DNA of 64,000 bases. Source: Gordonia westfalica (lineage in GTDB: Bacteria > Actinomycetota > Actinomycetes > Mycobacteriales > Mycobacteriaceae). Both the position numbers and the translations under genes were made by a program. The stretch covers positions 2,232,001 to 2,296,000 of the forward strand of contig NZ_FNLM01000034.1 in assembly GCF_900105725.1 (NCBI RefSeq), given 5' to 3'. A model generated the notes under the pieces. That model saw nothing but the letters and a program-made list of their open reading frames with translations, did not search any database and was not told the DNA's origin. Numbering within the stretch: the stretch's first letter is position 1; the number at the start of each line of letters is the position of its first letter. Below, piece by piece: positions 47,836 through 58,948 of the stretch.

Positions 47836-48732
47836 GTGCGGGAACAGTTCGTGCGGATGGTGCGGGGCGGGTTTCGCCCACTGGTAGCGGTCTTGATCAC
47901 CGCGTTCGTGACAGCACTGGTGGCCGCGACGGCATCCCCCGCGCAGGCGGCGCCCGTGCGCTACACCGGCGGCCCCTACGTGGCGATGGGCGATTCACGC
48001 GCATCGGGCGGCTTCTTCACACCGACGCCGGGGTACTTCGACGGATGCAAGCGGTCGGCGCTCAACTACCCGAAGTACGTGGCGGCGATGACACTGCCGC
48101 GGCGTTTCGTCGACACCTCGTGTGCCGGGGCGCAGTCGGCGCACCTCTATCGCGCCGCGCAGCACACCCCGGGCGGGGCGAAGACCGCTCAGCTGAACCT
48201 CGTCCCCCGCGACGCCCAGCTCATCACCGTGAGCATCGGCGGCAACGACATGCAGTGGGCCGCGATCCTCTCGCAGTGCAAGATCCGCCAACCGCTCACC
48301 GACCGCAACTGCCGGCACAACCCGCGCCTCGAGAACGAGGTCCGGTGGCGCGTGCAGCGCATGGAGGACCGTGTCACCCCCGCGCTGCGGGCGATCCGCA
48401 ACAAGGCACCCCGCGCGCAGATCATCGTCGTCGGACTCGGCGGGTTCATCGGCAACAGCGGATGCTGGCCGCTGATCCCGCTCAGTGACCCCGACGCCCG
48501 GTGGATGCGCAACGTCTTCCACCGCGCCAACGACGCCCTGTTGCGCGCGACGACCAAGGTCGAGGGCCGTTTCGTCGACGCCAATCGCGGGTCGCTCGGT
48601 CACGATCCGTGCAATCTGATCACTCCCTGGTACGAGAGCGCACTGTCGAATCGGATCGCGCTCCCCTACCACGTCAACCAGGCGGGAGCTCTCGCGCTCG
48701 CCATGATGGTCAACGGCGCGATCCGCCGGTAG
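47836..48732 (+). CDS. Secreted SGNH/GDSL hydrolase
   Basis: 298 residues from GTG. A signal peptide (LVAVLITAFVTALVAATASP then AQA-A) leads to a SGNH hydrolase: block I VAMGDSRASGG with the catalytic Ser, block III ITVSIGGNDMQW with Gly-Asn, and a late LPYHVNQAG with His. Six cysteines (DGCKRS, DTSCAG, SQCKI, RNCRH, SGCWP, DPCNL) suggest three disulfides, as in the secreted actinobacterial lipase/esterase group. It would act on esters outside the cell or in the envelope. Confidence 0.85.
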   Translation: MREQFVRMVRGGFRPLVAVLITAFVTALVAATASPAQAAPVRYTGGPYVAMGDSRASGGFFTPTPGYFDGCKRSALNYPKYVAAMTLPRRFVDTSCAGAQSAHLYRAAQHTPGGAKTAQLNLVPRDAQLITVSIGGNDMQWAAILSQCKIRQPLTDRNCRHNPRLENEVRWRVQRMEDRVTPALRAIRNKAPRAQIIVVGLGGFIGNSGCWPLIPLSDPDARWMRNVFHRANDALLRATTKVEGRFVDANRGSLGHDPCNLITPWYESALSNRIALPYHVNQAGALALAMMVNGAIRR

Positions 48733-48764
48733 GCCGCGCGGGACCGGTCACTAACCTGGTCCGC

Positions 48765-50579
48765 GTGGCTCATCTTCTCGGTGCGGAAACCCTAGGCCTG
48801 GAATACCCGACGACCAAGGTCTTCGACTCGGTGTCCCTCGGCGTCAACGAGGGCGACCGGATCGGCATCGTCGGACGCAACGGCGACGGCAAATCGAGCC
48901 TGCTCGCGATGCTCGCCGGCCGCAAGCAGCCCGACTCCGGCCGTGTCACGGTGCGCGGCGGGGTGCGCGTCGGCGTCCTGGACCAGGTCGACCGCTTCGA
49001 CGACGACGAGACCGTCGGCCATGCCGTCGTCGGCGACCGGCCCGAACACGAATGGGCGGGTGACGCGCGTGTCCGCGACGTGATCGGCGGGCTCCTCGGC
49101 GACGTCGAATGGACGGCCACCACCGGGTCGCTGTCCGGCGGTCAGCGTCGTCGGGTGTCGTTGGCCCGGCTCCTGGCCGGTGAGCACGACGTCCTCGCGC
49201 TCGACGAGCCGACCAACCACCTCGACGTCGAGGCCATCACCTGGCTCGCGGATCACCTCAAACGCCGCTGGCCCGCCAACGCCGGCGGCCTGATGGTCGT
49301 GACCCACGACCGCTGGTTCCTCGACGAGGTGTGCACGGTCACCTGGGAGGTGCACGACCGGATCGTCGAACCGTTCGAAGGCGGGTACGCCGCCTACATC
49401 CTCCAGCGCGTCGAACGTGACCGGCAGGCCGCGACCATCGAGGCACGGCGGCAGAACCTGGCGCGGAAAGAACTCGCGTGGCTGCGTCGCGGCGCACCGG
49501 CCCGCACCTCCAAGCCCAAGTTCCGCATCGACGCGGCGAACGCGCTGATCGCCGATGTCCCGCCCGTCCGCGACAAGGTCGCTCTCCAGTCGCTGGCCAC
49601 CGCGCGCCTCGGCAAGGATGTCGTCGACCTGCTCGACGTGTCGGTGTCCTACGGCGACCGCGACGTCCTCACCGGAGTCGAATGGCGCCTCGCCCCGGGT
49701 GAACGCACCGGCATCCTCGGAGTGAACGGTGCGGGCAAGTCGACGCTGCTCGGACTCATCGCGGGGACCACCGAGCCGACCGGCGGACGGGTCAAGCGCG
49801 GCAAGACCGTCAAGGTCGCCACCCTCACTCAGCGGCTCGACGACCTCGACCGCTACCTCGACGACCCGGTCCGCAAGGTGATCGCCGAACTCCAGACCAC
49901 CTACACCTTCGGCGCCGGATCGAAGGCGCAGGAGCTCTCCCCGTCGCAACTGCTCGAACGCCTCGGCTTCGACAGCGCCCAGCTGTCCACCCCGGTCAAG
50001 GACCTCTCCGGTGGCCAGAAACGACGGCTGCAGCTGCTGCTCATCCTGCTCGACGCCCCCAACGTGCTGATCCTCGACGAGCCGACCAACGACCTCGACA
50101 CCGACATGCTCGCCGCCCTCGAGGACCTCCTGGACTCGTGGCCCGGCACCCTCATCGTCGTCTCGCACGACCGGTACTTCCTCGAACGCGTCACCGATCA
50201 GCAGTTCGCCGTCATGGACGGCAAACTGCGCCACCTGCCCAACGGCGTCGACGAGTTCCTGGAACTCCGCGCGGCTCAGCAGAAGTCGGCTTCTGCGACG
50301 GTCGCGGCGACCTCCTCCGGTTCCGGCGGATCGTCGACCGCCGACACCTCCGCGCTCAGCGGCGCCGAGTTGCGGGCCGCGAACAAGGAGCTCGCGTCGC
50401 TGGAACGCCGGATCGACAAGCTGCACAGCAAGATCGACAAAGCACGCCACGCCCTTGCCGACCACGACCAGTCCGATTACCAGGGTCTGGCCGCCGAGAC
50501 CGAACGCATCCGCGAGATGGAGTCCGAGCTCGCCGAGATCGAGGAACGCTGGATGGAGCTCGGCGAGACCATCGAGTGA
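48765..50579 (+). CDS. ABC-F family ATPase, Uup-like
   Basis: 604 residues from GTG. It has two ATPase domains: Walker A GRNGDGKSSL with LSGGQRRRVSLARLLAG, and GVNGAGKSTLLGL with LSGGQKRRLQLLLILLD; DEPTNHLD and DEPTNDLD follow as Walker B/signature parts. After a Ser/Ala linker, the C-terminal 70 residues form a coiled coil (ELRAANKELASLERRIDKL, RIREMESELAEIEERW), the mark of the Uup group, which binds branched DNA or ribosomes. Unlike the ABC-F gene at 28.8 kb this one is intact. The gene starts 32 bases after the SGNH gene and may be translated from its mRNA or from its own. Confidence 0.88.
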   Translation: MAHLLGAETLGLEYPTTKVFDSVSLGVNEGDRIGIVGRNGDGKSSLLAMLAGRKQPDSGRVTVRGGVRVGVLDQVDRFDDDETVGHAVVGDRPEHEWAGDARVRDVIGGLLGDVEWTATTGSLSGGQRRRVSLARLLAGEHDVLALDEPTNHLDVEAITWLADHLKRRWPANAGGLMVVTHDRWFLDEVCTVTWEVHDRIVEPFEGGYAAYILQRVERDRQAATIEARRQNLARKELAWLRRGAPARTSKPKFRIDAANALIADVPPVRDKVALQSLATARLGKDVVDLLDVSVSYGDRDVLTGVEWRLAPGERTGILGVNGAGKSTLLGLIAGTTEPTGGRVKRGKTVKVATLTQRLDDLDRYLDDPVRKVIAELQTTYTFGAGSKAQELSPSQLLERLGFDSAQLSTPVKDLSGGQKRRLQLLLILLDAPNVLILDEPTNDLDTDMLAALEDLLDSWPGTLIVVSHDRYFLERVTDQQFAVMDGKLRHLPNGVDEFLELRAAQQKSASATVAATSSGSGGSSTADTSALSGAELRAANKELASLERRIDKLHSKIDKARHALADHDQSDYQGLAAETERIREMESELAEIEERWMELGETIE

Positions 50580-50586
50580 CCTCGAT

Positions 50587-50715
50587 ACGGCCAGCAGGTT
50601 CCGTCAGCCGAGGAGCTTGCGACGAGCCCCCCGCTGGTTGAGTAGCCGAGGAGCTCGCGACGAGCCCCCGCTGGTTGAGTAGCCGAGGAGCTTGCGACGA
50701 GGCGTATCGAAACCC
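50587..50715 (+). repeat. REP-like tandem repeat cluster (three units)
   Basis: The core AGCCGAGGAGCTTGCGACGA (with one C variant) occurs three times at about 45-base spacing, each later one preceded by GCTGGTTGAGT; the last ends in GGCGTATCGAAACCCC. This GTTGAGTAGCCGAGGAG... unit is a familiar dispersed intergenic repeat of Gordonia-like and other actinobacterial genomes. It lies between convergent genes. Confidence 0.8.
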
Positions 50716-51861
50716 CTACCGCCCGAACGCCTCCCGGACGGCGGTCATGACGTCGGGCAGCGACGCGTCGACGACGCTGCTGTGGTCGGCTCGCGCGTAG
50801 GTCTTCAGATCGACGTCGGTGCCGTCGCGGCTCATCGAAGACCTCAGTGAACGGCTCAGCGGATACGGCAGGATCGGGTCGAGGACCCCGTGGGCGATGG
50901 TCACCTTCGCCGGGTAACCGCCGGTCGGGACCTCGGCGTAGGACCGCAGCGCATCGCGGAACCTCTGGTCCTTTCGGAACGACGACGCGACAAGCGATCC
51001 CGGCGACACCGACCGCAGCGCGGCGACGACGTCGCCGTTACACCGGGCGCGCGACCGGTCCAGGAATCGCTTGCCGCTGTCGGTGAGGAAGTCCCCGACC
51101 CTCAGCTCGGGTTGGGAATGGTCGAGCCCGGCGAGGGTGTAGAGGAACGGGGCGCTCAGTACGTTGAGGGCGCCGAGTCCGGGTATCCGCGGTCCGAAGA
51201 GACCGAACAGATTCTCCAGCGACGACACCGGTGCGATCGCCACCGCTCCCTTGACCGGTAGTTCCGGTGCGTACGACGGCGCGCGGTGCGCCGCGTGCAG
51301 TGCTGCGTGCCCGCCCTGGGAGTGTCCGATCGACACCCAGGAACCACCGAGCGAGGCGTCGACCGACCGCGCGGCGCGGATCATGTCGATGACCGAGTAG
51401 GCGGCTGCGGCACCGCCGAGATAGTCGGTCTCCCCGGCGGTCCCGAGTCCGGCGTAGTCGGTGGCCGTCACCGCGTAACCCGCTTCCAGTGCGGCGCGCA
51501 CGGGTGCTTCGACGCCGTCTCCGAGCCGATGCTTCGTCGGTGCGCACTCGTCGGCGATACCGACGGTCCCGTGCGCCCAGGAGACGACCGGCCATCCGCC
51601 CGCGGGCGGTGTGCCGCGCGGGACCCAGTAGACGCCGCTCGCCATCGCCGGGCGTTCGCGCTGGTCCCGCGTCGCATAGGTCAGGCGGGTCCCGGCGGCC
51701 GCCGCCGACGGGAGCTGATCGTCGGGAACGTCGGTGGTGGTGAACACGAAGCCGTTGTCGGGAGCGGCGGCCGACGACGACGGCGTCGACGCGAGCGACC
51801 CGATGCCGACGACCACGGCGACGACGAAGGTCAGCACGGCGGTCAGTGGTCTGCGGAGCAC
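50716..51861 (-). CDS. Secreted lipase/esterase (secretory lipase family)
   Basis: 381 residues. A signal peptide (LTAVLTFVVAVVVGIGSLAS) precedes an alpha/beta hydrolase: WAHGTVGIADECAPT, the nucleophile elbow IGHSQGGHAA, the acid in AHGVLDPILPY and His in ARADHSSVVD. The arrangement and the long cap region (ELPVKGAVAIAPVSSLENLF and the segment after it) fit the LIP family (secretory lipases). It would break down esters or triacylglycerols outside the cell. Confidence 0.85.
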   Translation of the reverse strand: MLRRPLTAVLTFVVAVVVGIGSLASTPSSSAAAPDNGFVFTTTDVPDDQLPSAAAAGTRLTYATRDQRERPAMASGVYWVPRGTPPAGGWPVVSWAHGTVGIADECAPTKHRLGDGVEAPVRAALEAGYAVTATDYAGLGTAGETDYLGGAAAAYSVIDMIRAARSVDASLGGSWVSIGHSQGGHAALHAAHRAPSYAPELPVKGAVAIAPVSSLENLFGLFGPRIPGLGALNVLSAPFLYTLAGLDHSQPELRVGDFLTDSGKRFLDRSRARCNGDVVAALRSVSPGSLVASSFRKDQRFRDALRSYAEVPTGGYPAKVTIAHGVLDPILPYPLSRSLRSSMSRDGTDVDLKTYARADHSSVVDASLPDVMTAVREAFGR

Positions 51862-51916
51862 CCGGACAACTGTAGTGACCTCCGACAGAACACGAGGTCA
51901 GCGCGGTGGGACGGTC

Positions 51917-52864
51917 TCAGTCGACACCCAGGACGCGGGTTCCCGGCGCCGGACCGCTCGCGGTGCGGACGGCACGGGCGACACCGGCTCCCGACAGTTC
52001 CGCCGCGACATTCACCGCGGACTGCTCGTCCGCGCACAGGAACGCACACGTGGGCCCCGAACCCGACACGATCCCGTTGAGCGCACCGGAGTCCACCCCG
52101 GCCCGCAGTGTTCGACGCAGCGTCGGCTGCAGGCTGAGGGCGGCGGGCTGGAGATCGTTGTGCAGCAACGGCGCCACCGCGCGCGGGTCACCGGATGCGA
52201 GCGCCTGCATGAGGTCGTCGGGACGACGCAGGAAGTCGCTGTCGCCGGCATCACCGGACCGGGTCTCGCGCAGTCGGTCCAGCTCCTTGTACACCGCAGG
52301 CGTCGACAAGCCTTCGCGCGCAAGGGCGAGCACCCAGTGGAACTCGCCGCGCGAGAGCACCTGCATCAACTGCTCACCGCGACCGGTGCCCAGCGCCGTG
52401 TTGCCGTGGAGCGCGAACGGCACGTCGCTCCCCAGATCGGCGGCGATCTCGGCGAGTTCGTCGCGCGAGATCTCGAGCTTCCACAGATGCGCGAGAGCCA
52501 CGAGCGCTCCGGCGGCGTCTGCGCTGCCGCCGGCCATGCCACCGGCGACGGGGATCGTCTTCTCGATCTCGATGGCGACGTGACCCGACCGCTCCGCCCA
52601 ATCCGCCAGCGCCTGCACGGCGCGGGCCGCGAGATTGGACGCGTCGGCGGGGACCGAAGCGGCGCCCTCACCGCGGACGGCGACGCTCAGCTCGTTGGCG
52701 CGCGCCACCCGGACGTCGTCATGCAACGAGAGCGCCTGGAACACGGTGACCAGATCGTGGTACCCGTCATCCCGGCGCGGGCCCACACCCAGGTGGAGGT
52801 TCACCTTCGACGGGGCACGCGCGGTGACGGAGTCGGTTACCACCGACAGCGACGTTCGCGACAC
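51917..52864 (-). CDS. ispE: 4-diphosphocytidyl-2-C-methyl-D-erythritol kinase
   Basis: 315 residues at most; an internal GTG at 52843 would give 308, closer to the mycobacterial enzyme. GHMP kinase motifs are [20 protein letters not shown] (substrate site), [17 protein letters not shown] (ATP loop) and [10 protein letters not shown]. It phosphorylates CDP-ME in the MEP pathway to isoprenoids. In mycobacteria ispE lies next to rsmA; here a HAD gene and an F420-type gene separate them. Confidence 0.94.
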   Translation of the reverse strand: MSRTSLSVVTDSVTARAPSKVNLHLGVGPRRDDGYHDLVTVFQALSLHDDVRVARANELSVAVRGEGAASVPADASNLAARAVQALADWAERSGHVAIEIEKTIPVAGGMAGGSADAAGALVALAHLWKLEISRDELAEIAADLGSDVPFALHGNTALGTGRGEQLMQVLSRGEFHWVLALAREGLSTPAVYKELDRLRETRSGDAGDSDFLRRPDDLMQALASGDPRAVAPLLHNDLQPAALSLQPTLRRTLRAGVDSGALNGIVSGSGPTCAFLCADEQSAVNVAAELSGAGVARAVRTASGPAPGTRVLGVD

Positions 52865-52901
52865 AGTGAGTCAGACTAGTCGGGCGCGGGTCGACATGCG
52901 C

Positions 52902-53588
52902 TCAGGGCCGCCACCCGCGACGTGACAGTTCCCCGACGTGGTCGACGACCAGGACGGCCCCCGCATCGCGCAACTCGGCCTCGGCGAAACCGCCGGAACG
53001 GACCGCGACGCACTCGGCGGGCAGCCGGTGCGCGGACGCGACGTCCCACACCGTGTCACCGACGACGATCGCCCGGTCACCACCGGCCTCCCTCAGTGCG
53101 ACCTCGAGGATGTCCGGTGCCGGTTTCGAGTCGCCCGCATCGTCGGACGAGGTGACCGCGGCCAGCTCGTCCCGACCGATACCCATCACTTTCAGTGCGG
53201 CATCGGTGAATTCGGCCTTCCCCGACGAGGCCAGCGCCACCCGGTATCCCGCGTCGAGCAAACCTCGGACGAATTCGACGGCACCCGGCAGCGACCGCAG
53301 ATCGGGCACCAACTCGCGATACCGCTCCTCCCAGTCGTCCCGAAGGGTGTCGCCGAGCGACTCCTCGACCTCGTCACCGCAGATCTCGCCGACGAGCCGG
53401 TCGCCGCCCATCCCGATGGCGCGGTGCACCTGCCACCACTGCGGGGTGAGGTCGTGCGCGGTGAACGCCCGCATCCAGGCGAGCGCATGGAGATAGGTCG
53501 AGTCGATCAGGGTGCCGTCGACGTCGAGCAGCACGGTGTCGACAGAACCGCCCCCGCCGGGATCGACGGATTCGTTGGCCTCGGACAT
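52902..53588 (-). CDS. HAD-family phosphatase (phosphoglycolate phosphatase-like)
   Basis: 228 residues. HAD motif I LLDVDGTLIDST, motif II ALASSGK, motif III DSKPAPDILE and motif IV VVGDTVWDVASA are all present, and the four-helix cap (HALAWMRAFTAHDL onward) places it in subfamily I with phosphoglycolate and beta-phosphoglucomutase enzymes. The start at 53588 has GAAGGAAGG upstream. It is transcribed toward ispE and separated from it by 37 bases, so the two may share a transcript. Confidence 0.85.
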   Translation of the reverse strand: MSEANESVDPGGGGSVDTVLLDVDGTLIDSTYLHALAWMRAFTAHDLTPQWWQVHRAIGMGGDRLVGEICGDEVEESLGDTLRDDWEERYRELVPDLRSLPGAVEFVRGLLDAGYRVALASSGKAEFTDAALKVMGIGRDELAAVTSSDDAGDSKPAPDILEVALREAGGDRAIVVGDTVWDVASAHRLPAECVAVRSGGFAEAELRDAGAVLVVDHVGELSRRGWRP

Positions 53589-53707
53589 CAGCACCTTCCT
53601 TCCGGGTCGGGTGAACGCGCCACCGATCGGCCCGTTTACCCGAACGGCTCGATGGCTACACCGAAGCGACCGATCCCGGCCATGAGCGACGCGCAGAGGA
53701 GTTGAAG

Positions 53708-54700
53708 ATGACAACCCGATTCGGGTACACCTTGATGACCGAGCAGGCCGGCCCCAAGGACCTGGTCCGCTACGCCGTCGACGCCGAGGGCGCCGGATTC
53801 GACTTCGAGGTTTCCAGCGACCACTACTTCCCGTGGCTGTCCGCGCAGGGCCACGCCCCGTACGCGTGGTCGGTCCTGGGCGCGGCGGCCCACGCGACCG
53901 AACGCGTCGAGCTGATGACCTACGTGACCTGCCCGACGATCCGCTACCACCCGGCCGTCGTGGCGCAGAAGGCCGCGACCCTGCAGATCCTCGCCGACGG
54001 CCGCTTCACGCTGGGACTGGGATCGGGCGAGAACCTCAACGAGCACGTCGTCGGCATGGGATGGCCTGCCGTCGCCGAACGCCAGGACATGCTCGCCGAG
54101 GCCATCGAGATCATCCGCAAGCTGCACACCGGCGAGCTCGTCGACTTCCGCGGCGAGTTCTTCCAGGTCGACGCCGCGCGCATCTGGGATCTCCCCGACC
54201 AGCCGGTGCCGATCGGTGTGGCCGTGGCCGGTGAATCCGGCATCGAGACCTTCGGCCCGCTGGCCGACCACCTGATCGCGGTCGAACCGAACGCCGACCT
54301 CATCTCGGCGTGGAACGCCCAGGCCGCCACGGGAACGGTCGACGGCAAGGCCACCCGCGCCATCGGGCAGATCCCGATCAGCTGGGGCCCCGACCGTGAC
54401 GCCGCCGTCGAACGCGCCCACGATCAGTTCCGCTGGTTCGCCGGCGGCTGGGATGTCAACGCAGATCTCCGCACCACCGCGGGCTTCGCCGCCGCGACAC
54501 AGTACGTCACCCCCGACGACGTCGCCGGCAACATCCCGTGCGGTCCGGACCTCGACCAGATCGTCGACGCCGTGAAACCGTACTGGGAAGCCGGATTCAC
54601 CGATGTGGCACTCGTCCAGATCGGCGGCGAGACACAGGACGAGTTCCTGCGTGACGCCGCACCGGAACTGCTGGAGAAGTTGCGCGCGGCGTCGAGCTGA
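53708..54700 (+). CDS. LLM-class F420-dependent oxidoreductase
   Basis: 330 residues of the luciferase-like fold. RFGYTLMTEQAGPKDLVRYA, FEVSSDHYFPWLSAQGHAP and TLGLGSGENLNEHVVG are characteristic of the group related to F420-dependent glucose-6-phosphate dehydrogenase (the TIGR03557-like family). It probably transfers hydride to or from coenzyme F420; the substrate is unknown. The start ATG lies six bases after GAGGAG; an in-frame TTG at 53702 is less likely. It is divergent from the HAD gene. Confidence 0.87.
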   Translation: MTTRFGYTLMTEQAGPKDLVRYAVDAEGAGFDFEVSSDHYFPWLSAQGHAPYAWSVLGAAAHATERVELMTYVTCPTIRYHPAVVAQKAATLQILADGRFTLGLGSGENLNEHVVGMGWPAVAERQDMLAEAIEIIRKLHTGELVDFRGEFFQVDAARIWDLPDQPVPIGVAVAGESGIETFGPLADHLIAVEPNADLISAWNAQAATGTVDGKATRAIGQIPISWGPDRDAAVERAHDQFRWFAGGWDVNADLRTTAGFAAATQYVTPDDVAGNIPCGPDLDQIVDAVKPYWEAGFTDVALVQIGGETQDEFLRDAAPELLEKLRAASS

Positions 54701-54815
54701 AAACCGCGGAGCCGAGAACTCACTGCCGAACCTCCACTCGACCGGCAGACGTCGATCGACGTCTGCGGGTCGGGTTGACGTCGACCGGTGGTCTTTCGGA
54801 TCAGGGACAGATATG

Positions 54816-56911
<2,096 letters not shown>

Positions 56912-56984
56912 TCAGTGAACCGCTGATAGCCGGATGTATCGCTCTGGCCGAGCGGGATCACAGTACGATAACGAACCGGCCAGA

Positions 56985-57875
56985 TTATGGCAAAGGGATG
57001 TTGTAGGCGCGCCGCGCATTCGCCCCTAACAGTCGCGCCATCTCCTCCTCGGACACACCCCTGACCTCGGCGATGGCTCGCGCCGTGTACGGCAGGCAGT
57101 ACGACTGATTCGGCTGGCCACGGTAGGGATGAGGTGTCAGGAAGGGCGCGTCGGTCTCGACGAGGATCAGTTCGTCGGGCACCAGCTCCGCCGCGACACG
57201 CAACTCCTCGGCATTGGCGAAGCTCACAGTTCCGGCGAAGCTGAGCATGAACCCACGGTCGACACATTCGCGGGCAACGTTCCGGTCACCGGAGAAGCAA
57301 TGCATGATCACGGTGTCCGGCGCGCCTTCGGCGGCCAGGACGTCGAGCAGATCCCGGTCGGCCTCGCGATTGTGGATCATCAGCGGCTTGCCGACCCGCT
57401 TGGCGAGGTCGATGTGCCACCGGAACGTCTCGTGCTGCACCTCCGGGGACGCGCAGTCGTCGGACTTTCCGGGCCAGTAGTAGTCGAGGCCCGTCTCACC
57501 CACCGCGACGACGCGCGGGTGTCGCACCATCTGCTCGAGTTCGGCGGCCGTCTCGTCGTTCAGGTCGCCCGCGTGCATCGGATGCAGCGCGACGGCCGCG
57601 TAGACCCGGTCGTCCCACTCCGCGGCGGCGACCGCCCAGCGGGCATCGACCATGTCGTCGGCGACGGTCACCACCTGATCGACGCCGACAGCCTGCGCAT
57701 GGTCGAGGATCGCGCGCACCGACCCGGCGTCCCGCCCGCCGCACGCGGCGAGGTGGGTGTGGGCGTCGACCAGGCCCGGCAGTGGCGCGGGATCCGGCGG
57801 CGGTTCGCGCCGACGACGCTTCTTGGCCGCCTTGTTGCTCAGGGTCTCGGCCTCGTCGGTGAGGGCGTCGCTCAT
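56985..57875 (-). CDS. tatD: TatD-family metal-dependent deoxyribonuclease
   Basis: 296 residues: LVDAHTHLAACGG (HxH), VGETGLDYYWPG, PLMIHNREADRDLLDVL, MHCFSGD and VETDAPFLTPHPYRG, the metal-binding and catalytic set of the TatD amidohydrolase-fold nucleases. The first 35 residues are a basic, Lys/Arg-rich extension that is not part of the core. It probably acts in DNA repair or degradation. It is upstream of rpfB on the same strand. Confidence 0.92.
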   Translation of the reverse strand: MSDALTDEAETLSNKAAKKRRRREPPPDPAPLPGLVDAHTHLAACGGRDAGSVRAILDHAQAVGVDQVVTVADDMVDARWAVAAAEWDDRVYAAVALHPMHAGDLNDETAAELEQMVRHPRVVAVGETGLDYYWPGKSDDCASPEVQHETFRWHIDLAKRVGKPLMIHNREADRDLLDVLAAEGAPDTVIMHCFSGDRNVARECVDRGFMLSFAGTVSFANAEELRVAAELVPDELILVETDAPFLTPHPYRGQPNQSYCLPYTARAIAEVRGVSEEEMARLLGANARRAYNIPLP

Positions 57876-57915
57876 GGCAACACCCTGACACAGACCGGCG
57901 ACATCTCGCGTCCGG

Positions 57916-58755
57916 CTACAGCGCGACTGTGCCCTCGATCACGGTCGCGGTGTCGCCGCCCACCCAGATGTCCTCGCCGTCGTCGTGGATGTGGACGCGG
58001 CCGGCCCGTCCGATCGCCGCACCCTGGGCGGCGACATAGGTGGCCGGCGCCCGACCCGTCGCCCGTAGCCAGGTCGCGATCCCCGCGTTGAGGCTGCCGG
58101 TCACCGGGTCCTCGGGAACCCCGATCCCCGGGACGAAGGCCCTGACCTCGGCAAAGACGTCGCCCGAACCGTAGACACCGAGCAATCCGACCTTGTGGTC
58201 GCCGAGTGCGGGGATGTCGGGACGGACCTCGAGCACCCGCTCCCCCGATCCCAGTTGGATCACCATCCACTCGGGACCGTTGTCGACCCACTCCGCCGCC
58301 AGCACCTCACCCCGATCGACGCCGAGGGCGGCGACGACCTCGTCGACGACGCCGGAGTCCACCGGGCCCGACCGTCGCAACGGCGGGGCCGCGAAGGCGA
58401 GTCGCGCGCCCGACCGGCGAATGCGGACCAGCCCCACGCCGCACTCCTGCACGACGTCCTCCCCCTTCGGCCGGCCGCCCGAGGTCAGCCACGCGTGCGC
58501 CGACCCCAGGGTCGGGTGGCCGGCGAACGGCAGCTCCCCGTCGGGGGTGAAGATCCGCAGTTTGTAGTCGGCGGCCGGATCGGTGGGCGGCAGCACGAAC
58601 GTGGTCTCCGACAGGTTGGTCCAGCGGGCGAAGGCCGCCATCCGATCCTCCGCAACGGGAGCACCGGGACCACCACCGTCGACGACGACGGCCACCGGGT
58701 TGCCCTCGGTGCCGGTGGACGAGAACACATCGACCTGAGCGAAACGACGAGTCAT
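57916..58755 (-). CDS. PhzF-family isomerase-like protein
   Basis: 279 residues: FSSTGTEGNPVAVVVDG, LSETTFVLPP, GELPFAGHPTLGSAHAWL and, in the second half, GIGVPEDPVTGSLNAGIATWL. These are the two repeated halves of the PhzF/diaminopimelate-epimerase fold, with the catalytic Glu and the conserved PDTGSL-like loop. No phenazine genes are nearby; most chromosomal PhzF proteins have no assigned reaction. It is 40 bases from tatD and on the same strand, so could be the first gene of that row. Confidence 0.88.
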   Translation of the reverse strand: MTRRFAQVDVFSSTGTEGNPVAVVVDGGGPGAPVAEDRMAAFARWTNLSETTFVLPPTDPAADYKLRIFTPDGELPFAGHPTLGSAHAWLTSGGRPKGEDVVQECGVGLVRIRRSGARLAFAAPPLRRSGPVDSGVVDEVVAALGVDRGEVLAAEWVDNGPEWMVIQLGSGERVLEVRPDIPALGDHKVGLLGVYGSGDVFAEVRAFVPGIGVPEDPVTGSLNAGIATWLRATGRAPATYVAAQGAAIGRAGRVHIHDDGEDIWVGGDTATVIEGTVAL

Positions 58756-58850
58756 CCCGCCATCGTCTCACTGGGGATCACGCGTCGGCCACGGAGTTTC
58801 TCCCGACAGAAATGCGGCAAACGACCCGTCGCCACCAGGCGAGACGCATC

Positions 58851-58890
58851 GAAATAATCGTCTTATTTGATTTCATATATAAAACCGGAT
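58851..58890 (+). promoter_or_regulatory. AT-rich promoter/operator region of the mce operon
   Basis: A 36-base block is almost purely A/T in a GC-rich window. It contains the dyad AAATAA-TCGTC-TTATTT (58852-58868) and, right after it, TTTCATATATAAAA, which holds a good -10 candidate. It lies 65-100 bases before the first mce-operon start. A repressor of the Mce3R/TetR or GntR type is the expected binder, but none is encoded here. Confidence 0.5.
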
Positions 58891-58948
58891 ACCTTCCCTC
58901 TGCGACGCGGGTCACAGTCGGCGACCGGCGTCGGGGGATGTCACCGCG

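Noticed and set aside
47836..48732. GDSRASG as a broken SGNH active site
   Set aside because: The Ser of GDS, the GGND block and a late His are all present, and variation after GDS is common in secreted actinobacterial members, so the gene is treated as intact.
50587..50715. CRISPR array
   Set aside because: Three units with near-identical spacers and GC-rich palindromic cores are a REP-type cluster. There are no unique spacers and no cas genes.
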